In this document: positions 58,308 through 64,000 of the stretch, one piece after another | How positions within the stretch are numbered: position 1 is the first letter of the stretch | Layout of the letters: the number at the start of each line of letters is the position of its first letter | Assembly (NCBI RefSeq): GCF_003402235.1 | Contig: NZ_QEWO01000002.1 | Location: 434,001-498,000, forward strand | Length of the DNA: 64,000 bases | Reading direction: 5' to 3' | Source: Parahaliea mediterranea | GTDB taxonomy: Bacteria; Pseudomonadota; Gammaproteobacteria; Pseudomonadales; Halieaceae | The notes under the pieces: model-generated | Databases searched by the model: none | What the model saw: only the letters and a program-made list of their open reading frames with translations | Told to the model about the DNA's origin: nothing | Position numbers and translations under genes: made by a program

Positions 58308-59489
58308 ATGGCAACTACCCGTCCGCTCTGCGCCACCGCACTCGGGCTCATTCTCACCCTCGGCCTGGCTGGCTGTAGCAAGCAGGACGAAGCCGGGGCT
58401 GGTACAGCTGAACCCGGCACGGTGCAGGACGGCGCTGTACAGGCAGGCGCCGGAGACAAAGGCACAGCGGATCAGGCCAAGCCCGCCGCCAAAGCCGGCG
58501 GCCAGGCGGCAACGGCCGCCGCTGGCAGCGACGTGGAAGTGATTGTTACCAGCTCGCTGGAGAGCATGGTTGCCCTGCTGGAAAAGGAAAACTGGTGGGG
58601 CGTGCCCAGCGCGGACGAGCCACTGAACGTGCCTCACCTGCTGATTGCCGCCATCCATCCCACCTGGCAGGAGGCCTCGCGCAACATGCCGGTGCAGCAG
58701 AAAAAGGCCCTGTTCTACCGCCTGATGCTGCCGCTGGTGATGCATGCCAACCAGATGGTAATGCACTTTCGCAACGGCCTTGAACAGGCCCGGGGCGAGC
58801 TGGCAGACACCGGCAAGGTCAGCCCCGAAAGCCTGGCCATGCTGAAGCGCCTGGCGCTGTTGCTGCCCGGCGAAACCCAGGCGTACGTGGATGCCCTGCA
58901 GGACAACACGCCGGAACTGGCCACCATGATCGACGCCCTGCTGTACCGGGTGGACGTGGTGCCCCCCGGCCTCGCCCTTGGCCAGGCGGCCTACGAAAGC
59001 GGCTATGGCACCTCCCGCTTTGCCGTGGAGGGCAATTCCCTGTTCGGCCAGTGGACCTACAAAAACGACGGCATCAAGCCCCGGGAGCAGCGCAAGAGCA
59101 AGGGCAACCACCAGATCAAGGCCTTTGAGTGGCCCTTCGACAGCGTGCGTGGCTACTTCATCAACCTGATGTCGCACCCGGCCTACGAGGACTTCCGGCG
59201 CCTGCGCGCCGAGGTGCGCGCCGCCGGCAAGCCGATGGATTCGCTGGTGCTGGCCGATGGCTTGCTGAGCTACTCCGAACGCGGCCAGGCCTACGTGGAT
59301 TCCCTCAAGGGCATGATTCGCCACAACCACCTGGACATTGCCGACGATGCGGTACTGCGCGATGAGCCAGTGCGCTTTTTGCTGAACGAAGATGGCGCCG
59401 ACAAGGCCGCCGCGCTGCGCAACGACATTGAAGCCATGCGCAGCAGCGGCGAGCTGCAGGACATCATCGAGCGCATGCAGCTGGACTGA
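58308..59489 (+). CDS. Bax-like glucosaminidase-domain lipoprotein
   Basis: A 393-residue lipoprotein (lipobox GLAGC). An Ala/Gly/Lys-rich linker precedes a C-terminal Bax/mannosyl-glycoprotein endo-beta-N-acetylglucosaminidase-like domain: GLALGQAAYESGYGTSRFAVEGNSLFGQW, GYFINLMSHPAYEDFRRLR, LLSYSERGQAYVDSLKGMI. It is predicted to cut peptidoglycan or related glycans; the Glu in AAYESGYG is the candidate catalytic residue. CGGAGC precedes ATG 58308. It follows the deacetylase by 19 bases, so the two probably form an operon acting on the wall. Confidence 0.88.
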   Translation: MATTRPLCATALGLILTLGLAGCSKQDEAGAGTAEPGTVQDGAVQAGAGDKGTADQAKPAAKAGGQAATAAAGSDVEVIVTSSLESMVALLEKENWWGVPSADEPLNVPHLLIAAIHPTWQEASRNMPVQQKKALFYRLMLPLVMHANQMVMHFRNGLEQARGELADTGKVSPESLAMLKRLALLLPGETQAYVDALQDNTPELATMIDALLYRVDVVPPGLALGQAAYESGYGTSRFAVEGNSLFGQWTYKNDGIKPREQRKSKGNHQIKAFEWPFDSVRGYFINLMSHPAYEDFRRLRAEVRAAGKPMDSLVLADGLLSYSERGQAYVDSLKGMIRHNHLDIADDAVLRDEPVRFLLNEDGADKAAALRNDIEAMRSSGELQDIIERMQLD

Positions 59490-59506
59490 CAGGAGCCACC
59501 ACAGCG

Positions 59507-59929
59507 ATGACTATTGCCGCGAACCGCCGCCTGATTGAAACCTACTTTGACCTTGTGCTGGGGCGGCGCGGCGATATAGCCCTGGACACCCTGTTCAGCG
59601 AGGATGTGAGCTGGCAGGTGCCGGCGTCCAACCCGCACATCCAGCCCAACCCCCGCCACGGCCGCGCCGCGGTGATGGACCTGCTGACCAGCGGCGTGGG
59701 CGTCTACCAGGCCGGCAGCCTGTCCATCGACCTGCAGCGGCTGGTCGTGGATGAACAGCACGCGGTGGCCCAGTTCACCCTGCGGGCCAAACTCGCCGAC
59801 GGCCGCCCCTACCGCAACAACTACTGTTTTGTGTTCGCCCTGCGGGCGGGGCTTATCTGCGGCGTGTGGGAATACCTGGACACCCTGGCCCAGGCGCAAC
59901 AAGGCACCTGGGATGCACTAGCGCCCTGA
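59507..59929 (+). CDS. NTF2-like/SnoaL-type small protein
   Basis: A 140-residue protein with a nuclear-transport-factor-2-like fold pattern: an N-terminal helix (NRRLIETYFDLVLGRRGDI), LFSEDVSWQVPASNP, and strands ending in NYCFVFALRAGLICGVWEYLDT. The family covers ketosteroid isomerases, polyketide cyclases and many proteins of unknown role. It follows the Bax-like gene by 17 bases and overlaps the convergent DUF3604 gene by 12. No catalytic residue can be assigned with confidence. Confidence 0.82.
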   Translation: MTIAANRRLIETYFDLVLGRRGDIALDTLFSEDVSWQVPASNPHIQPNPRHGRAAVMDLLTSGVGVYQAGSLSIDLQRLVVDEQHAVAQFTLRAKLADGRPYRNNYCFVFALRAGLICGVWEYLDTLAQAQQGTWDALAP

Positions 59930-61849
59930 TGCGGGCCGGTACCAGATGGGCGAGCTGTAGGCCCGCTCCTGCTGCACCACCTCGGTGCCCTCCGCCAGAC
60001 TCACCCCCAGGCGCGCCTGGTCGTACAGCGTCCAGCGCGGGGTGGGAATTTCCAGGACCCGCACGTAATACACCGCCCCCTGCTCAGGGTTGAAATCCGG
60101 GTCCTGCCACAGGGTGGACAGTTCCGCACTGCCAATGCTGTTGCGGTAGCGGCCGCTGGCGCGGTCCACCGTATCCCCCACTGGCGGCAGCTTGCCCTCG
60201 GCATCCAGCGTGCGCGCTCCGTCTCCATCGCCCTCTCCATCGCCCTCGCCTGCCCCGGACCAGGCCACGTTGTAGATGGTCTCGTGGGCGGTGCCGGCAT
60301 CGTCCACCCAGCCCTTGACGATCTGCACCCGGTCGAGATTGGCGCCCTCCGGGTCCTTGAGGGCGTGCACCATAAAGCGCGGCGCGCGCTGGCCGTTGCC
60401 CGCAGGCGGCAGGTAGGCCCCCATCGGCACGCCTTTCTCGTAGCCGATCAGGGCCGGGTTGGGGCCGGCCATATCGTCTTCGGTGTACTCCCACCCGCCA
60501 AAAAAGCGCAGGCGAATGCGCGGGCCGGTGGTGGCGTACACCTCGCGGCGTTGCATGGCGTCAAACAGGGCCTCGCGCGTGTTTTCGGTGGCCCACACTG
60601 CAGCGTAACCCGATGCCAGCTGCAGGGTGTTGGACATGCCCGCCTCGGGAATGCCCCAGATACTCTGGCTGCGCCGGGGGCCCGGTTCATCCCCCGCCTT
60701 CTTGCCCCAGAAATTGTCTTCCTCCACCGCCGCCAGGGCGGTATGGGAATCGGTGCTGCCGATCATGCCGAAATCGTAGGGGTTGACGCCGGTTTGCTGC
60801 GCCAGTTGCAGCCCCACCTGCAGGGCGGGCCGGGCGTACTGGTAGCGCTGCATGGCCGGGGTCTGGGGCGTATTCATGGCAATGTTGTACTGGTCCCAGG
60901 TGCCGTAGTCGGCAAATTCGTCATTCGGCGAAAGGGCGGGATGGGCCTCGCTGTCACCCTTGATCTGGGTCACTTCCATCAGTGGTTCCCAGCGCCGACG
61001 TTCGCGGGCATAGGCCGCATCCACCGGCCGGCCGTCCAGGGCGGTTTCGGCAAACATGCGTCCGCCGCTCAGGTTGCTGTTGTGGGAGATGGCCAGCACC
61101 CGGCCGCCGGTTTGACGCTGGTAATCCGCCAGCCAGCGCCAGAGGTCTTCCGGGTCGTCGCTGTCAAACGCCGAGAAAGGCGCCACCTGGTCGGCGTGCT
61201 CGGCGCCATCGCCAAACACTACAATGCGGTGCAGGTTGTCACCACCGGGCATGGCAGACCATTCATAACCGATGAACGCGGTGAATACGCCGGGCTCGTT
61301 CGCTGCATCGGCGGCCTGGTTGTTGGCTTTCCAGGGCGAGGGCACTCCCTGCGGCAGGGTCAGCAGGGGCTCGCCGTCCTCGTAGGAATTGCCAATATCG
61401 AGCATCAGCCGCCCAAAGGCGGAGGGGTCGCCCTCGGCCACAATGCGCTGCCAGTCCCGGGCGGTGGCGTTCTGCATGAGTATGGGGTCGCCGCCACGAA
61501 TCAGGGGCATCACCCCGAGATATTCCGAGTGGTCCGCCACCACCAGAAAATCCAGCGGCCGGCTCAGTCTGGCGGGCATGCCGTTGGCGGCGGTCACCGT
61601 GTCACCCCGGGCAAAGCGGTAGGCATCTTCGGGGCCAAGACCGGTCACGCCGAACAGGTTGGCGTCCATGGAAACGGCGGTGTGCAGGTGCGTGTCGCCC
61701 CAGTACACCTCGCGCGGGTAGTCCTTCCCGGCCCAGGGTGAATAGTCCAGGCGCGGGTCGCGCTGGGCCTCTGCCGGTTCGGCATTGGCCAGCGCCGGCA
61801 GCAATGCGGCGGCCAGTATCACGGCAAGACGGTGTCTCGGCGACGGCAT
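59918..61849 (-). CDS. DUF3604 protein, second paralogue
   Basis: A 643-residue secreted protein (signal ending near ALANAEP) with the same motifs as the protein at 32066-33970: WGDTHLHTAVSMDANL, VVADHSEYLG, AFIGYEWSA, GSTDSHTALAA and C-terminal SPIWY. The His/Asp-rich motifs suggest a metal-dependent hydrolase of PHP-like fold; no reaction is established. It has high GC like its neighbours, unlike the copy in the low-GC block. The gene is single, downstream of the amidohydrolase. Confidence 0.9.
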   Translation of the reverse strand: MPSPRHRLAVILAAALLPALANAEPAEAQRDPRLDYSPWAGKDYPREVYWGDTHLHTAVSMDANLFGVTGLGPEDAYRFARGDTVTAANGMPARLSRPLDFLVVADHSEYLGVMPLIRGGDPILMQNATARDWQRIVAEGDPSAFGRLMLDIGNSYEDGEPLLTLPQGVPSPWKANNQAADAANEPGVFTAFIGYEWSAMPGGDNLHRIVVFGDGAEHADQVAPFSAFDSDDPEDLWRWLADYQRQTGGRVLAISHNSNLSGGRMFAETALDGRPVDAAYARERRRWEPLMEVTQIKGDSEAHPALSPNDEFADYGTWDQYNIAMNTPQTPAMQRYQYARPALQVGLQLAQQTGVNPYDFGMIGSTDSHTALAAVEEDNFWGKKAGDEPGPRRSQSIWGIPEAGMSNTLQLASGYAAVWATENTREALFDAMQRREVYATTGPRIRLRFFGGWEYTEDDMAGPNPALIGYEKGVPMGAYLPPAGNGQRAPRFMVHALKDPEGANLDRVQIVKGWVDDAGTAHETIYNVAWSGAGEGDGEGDGDGARTLDAEGKLPPVGDTVDRASGRYRNSIGSAELSTLWQDPDFNPEQGAVYYVRVLEIPTPRWTLYDQARLGVSLAEGTEVVQQERAYSSPIWYRPASGR

Positions 61850-61895
61850 ACAGTACCCCTTCTGATTATTATCGCTGTGGTGTACTGCCAGTATA

Positions 61896-61918
61896 GGCAG
61901 GCCCGCGAAGGGCCTGCC
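61896..61918. terminator. 9-bp perfect hairpin between amidohydrolase and DUF3604 genes
   Basis: Arm GGCAGGCCC, loop GCGAA, arm GGGCCTGCC, 62 bases past the amidohydrolase stop on the minus strand. No T-run follows. It may end amidohydrolase transcription or lie in the 5' leader of the DUF3604 gene (a TATACT element is at 61895-61890). Confidence 0.5.
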
Positions 61919-61979
61919 ATCCCCGCCACCGGGCGTGGCGGAGACTTAGTTCAGTATGGCGAACTGATCGCCGGTCGCA

Positions 61980-63719
61980 TCAGCGGCCGGCGCTGTTCTG
62001 GTAGATGGTTTTGCCGTGGGCGATGGTTTCCAGCACCGGAATGTCCTTGATGGTGGCCGGGTCCGCCTGCAATGGGTCCTCACCCAGGATGACCAGATCC
62101 GCCTGCTTGCCCACGGTCAGCGAGCCCTTGGTGTCCTCTTCAAAGTACTGGTAGGCACCGGCCTGGGTCATGGCGTACAGGGCATCATAGGGCGAGAGCC
62201 GTTCATCGGCGCCCAGGGTCACGCCGTGGCGGGTTTCGCGGTTCACCGCAATCCACATCAGGCGCATCATGTCGGGGGGCACCACCGGGGTGTCGTTGTG
62301 GATGGTGAAGTGCACGCCCTTTTTCAGGGCCGATGCCGCCGGGCTGATGTGGAAGGCGCGCTCATCACCAAAGCTCTGGCGATGCCAGTCGCCCCAGAAG
62401 AAGGAGTGTGCGGAGTAGAACGAGGGCACCATGGCCAGCGCCTTGGCGCGGTCCACCTGGTCGGGCCGCATGACCTGGGCGTGGATGATCACCGAGCGGT
62501 GATCCGGCAGGGTTTCGCCGTCAAAGGCTGCGTCTACGGCATCCATCGCCAGGTCGATGGCGGCATCGCCATTGCCGTGCATGTAAATGGGCACACCCAG
62601 GTGCAGCAGTTCATCGGCCTGGGCTTTGAAGTCCACCGGCTTCACCGTGGGATAGGCAGTGTAGGGGCCTTCCACGCCTTCGGGGTTTTCTTCGTAAGGC
62701 TCGGTGGTCCAGGCGGTGCGCCCCTGGGGCGAGCCGTCCAGCACAAATTTCACGCCGCCAATCCGCACGCCGTTCTGGTAGCCCTCGGCCCTGAGCCTGG
62801 CCACTTCGGCAAAGTCGAGGTCGCGCGCCACCGGCACCATGACAATGTCGGCCTTGATGTCGCCGCTGGCGGCCATTTCCCGCAGCACTGCCACGTCACC
62901 CATGTTGGCGGCGCCATCCTGGATGGTGGTGATGCCAAAGCTGGCGAAGTAGTCGATGGCCTTTTTCATCTGCGCTTTGAATTTTTCGGTATCGCCGCTG
63001 CTGGCGAGGTACTGGGACATCATCAACGCGTGGGTGGCGGATTCCTCCACCACACCGTTGGGGATGTTGGTGCCGGCGATGCGGCGGAACACTCCGCCCT
63101 CTGGGTCCGGCGTGTTTTCGTCGACGCCGGCGGCTTCCAGCGCCGCGGAGTTAGCGGTGCCGAGATGGCCGGACACGTGCATCATGAAAATAGGCACATC
63201 GGCGGAGACTTTATCCAGGTCGGCCCGGGTGGGGTGGCGGTTTTCCGCCAGCAGGGAGTCATCGTAGCCATAGGCCAGCAGCCACTGGCCCGACGCTGGC
63301 GGGTTGGTGGCCAGGCGTTCCCGCAGCAGCTGCTGAATGTCCTGGATATTCTCCACCGGGCCCACCGGTGGCGACGAGGCGTTCACGTAATCGATCAGGC
63401 GCGCCTGCATGGTAATATGACCGTGGCTGTCGATCAGCCCGGGGATGAGTGCCCGCTCGCCCAGCTCAACCACTGCTGTCTCATCGCCCACATACTCCCC
63501 CACCGCGCTGCGCTCGCCCACGTAGACAATTTTGTCATCGCGGATGGCTACGGCCTGGGCGCTGGGGCGATCCGGGTCCATGGTGATGATGTGCTCGCCG
63601 TAAAAAACCCGGTCGGCCGGCAAAGCGGCCATGGCGGTGGTGGACGATAGAACGGTGGAGGATAAGGCGGTAACGGTAGTAAGTGTGGCCAGACCCAGTG
63701 GCGCAAGCGTTCGCTTCAT
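61980..63719 (-). CDS. YtcJ-like amidohydrolase (amidohydrolase 3 family)
   Basis: A 579-residue metal-dependent hydrolase with a Sec signal ending near STTAMAALPA. YtcJ-type features: ALIPGLIDSHGHITMQ (metal His pair), FMMHVSGHLGTANSAAL, FVLDGSPQGRTAW, IYMHGNGDAAIDLAMDAV, FTIHNDTPVVPP and a C-terminal GSLTVGKQADLVILGEDP. The family cleaves amide or related bonds; substrates are mostly unknown. ATG 63719 follows AGGGAG. The N-terminal signal suggests export, which is less common for cytosolic members. Confidence 0.9.
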   Translation of the reverse strand: MKRTLAPLGLATLTTVTALSSTVLSSTTAMAALPADRVFYGEHIITMDPDRPSAQAVAIRDDKIVYVGERSAVGEYVGDETAVVELGERALIPGLIDSHGHITMQARLIDYVNASSPPVGPVENIQDIQQLLRERLATNPPASGQWLLAYGYDDSLLAENRHPTRADLDKVSADVPIFMMHVSGHLGTANSAALEAAGVDENTPDPEGGVFRRIAGTNIPNGVVEESATHALMMSQYLASSGDTEKFKAQMKKAIDYFASFGITTIQDGAANMGDVAVLREMAASGDIKADIVMVPVARDLDFAEVARLRAEGYQNGVRIGGVKFVLDGSPQGRTAWTTEPYEENPEGVEGPYTAYPTVKPVDFKAQADELLHLGVPIYMHGNGDAAIDLAMDAVDAAFDGETLPDHRSVIIHAQVMRPDQVDRAKALAMVPSFYSAHSFFWGDWHRQSFGDERAFHISPAASALKKGVHFTIHNDTPVVPPDMMRLMWIAVNRETRHGVTLGADERLSPYDALYAMTQAGAYQYFEEDTKGSLTVGKQADLVILGEDPLQADPATIKDIPVLETIAHGKTIYQNSAGR

Positions 63720-63896
63720 GGTGACTCCCTGTACGGTGGTGTTGCTGGTTAGTGCACCGGCTCGCCGCCAGCGCCTGTCAAAACCTGACATCAGATCACG
63801 TCATGGATCATCATGGAAACGGCATTTGCCAGCAAGGTACAGGACCAGATAGGGCAGAAGGATGGGACCAGGGCCGGGTGGCCGGTATCACGGGCC

Positions 63897-63944
63897 GCTA
63901 CCGCAGGCCGCTATCGCAGGCCAGAGCGCACCGCAACGGTGCGC
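63897..63944. repeat. 13-bp direct repeat followed by an 8-bp hairpin
   Basis: Two 13-base units GCTA(C/T)CGCAGGCC (63897-63909 and 63910-63922) precede a perfect hairpin GCGCACCG-CAA-CGGTGCGC (63926-63944). The hairpin is 15 bases past the minus-strand stop at 63959 and could end that transcript, though no T-run is seen. Confidence 0.5.
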
Positions 63945-63958
63945 CCGAGCCGGCCAGG

Positions 63959-64000
63959 CTAACGCGAGAAATGCGCGAGCAGTTCGACGTGGGGCGTTTG
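63959..64000 (-). CDS. C-terminal end of an unidentified minus-strand gene
   Basis: A frame enters from the right edge and ends with TAG at 63959-63961 after 13 residues (QTPHVELLAHFSR). The placement just before a hairpin and the protein-like composition favour a real gene end. No family can be assigned. Confidence 0.4.
   Translation of the reverse strand, partial: QTPHVELLAHFSR

Noticed and set aside
63776-63790. TGTCA-AAACC-TGACA near the amidohydrolase start as a Pho box
   Set aside because: The halves are inverted, while PhoB needs 11-bp direct repeats.
63793-64000. Plus-strand frame from ATGGATCATC to the window end
   Set aside because: No ribosome site and Arg/Gly/Pro-rich composition. 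It runs antisense over a more protein-like minus-strand gene end and a hairpin.

Overview
The window is high-GC chromosomal DNA from a gammaproteobacterium. The order trmJ-iscS-ndk-rlmN-pilW-rodZ-ispG-hisS-yfgM-bamB-der is the usual gammaproteobacterial one. The DUF3604 proteins, quinoprotein dehydrogenase and TonB receptors suggest a marine, Halieaceae-like lineage; that last step is inference. No tRNA, rRNA, CRISPR array or intact insertion sequence was recognised.

Layout. 1-2.8 kb: lipid-type genes (partial CDS, SDR epimerase, DUF3336/patatin phospholipase). 2.9-6.3 kb: two tandem PhoA-type alkaline phosphatases behind an array of PhoB half-sites. 6.4-17.6 kb: one long minus-strand housekeeping block. 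It runs from trmJ and a C-terminally short iscS, through ndk, rlmN, pilW, a short rodZ, ispG, hisS, yfgM, bamB and der, to a group III truncated haemoglobin. 17.7-31.9 kb: suhB, secDF, Pmp3/DUF4112 small membrane proteins, purL, mltF and the osmoregulated periplasmic glucan pair opgGH. 32-46.8 kb: a catabolic-looking block of visibly lower GC: DUF3604, VOC, AraC regulator, TIM-barrel plus Tm-1-like pair, Fe-S ene-reductase, PQQ/haem alcohol dehydrogenase, coniferyl-aldehyde-type dehydrogenase, IlvD/Edd dehydratase, SDR and Crp/Fnr regulator. 47.2-51.6 kb: TonB receptor plus secreted metallophosphoesterase, divergent from a TetR regulator, with a PhoB box between them. 51.6-64 kb: tadA, selD-mnmH, AsmA, polysaccharide deacetylase, Bax-like lipoprotein, NTF2-like protein, a second DUF3604 protein, a YtcJ-like amidohydrolase and the last codons of another minus-strand gene.

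How the genes fit together. Two separate loci, the tandem phosphatases and the TonB receptor/phosphoesterase, carry PhoB-type 11-bp direct repeats. They look like one phosphate-starvation programme for uptake and cleavage of organic phosphate. The 32-46.8 kb block has the enzymes to oxidise an alcohol to an aldehyde and then an acid (PQQ-ADH, ALDH), to reduce an enone (ene-reductase) and to dehydrate a hydroxy acid (IlvD/Edd). It also holds both halves of a Tm-1-type protein and two regulators, one with a 21-bp direct-repeat operator candidate. Its substrate cannot be read from sequence. It is the best candidate here for an undescribed pathway. IscS lacks its usual IscU/HscBA/Fdx neighbours and its C-terminal tail, and RodZ lacks its periplasmic half; both are lineage-specific reductions.
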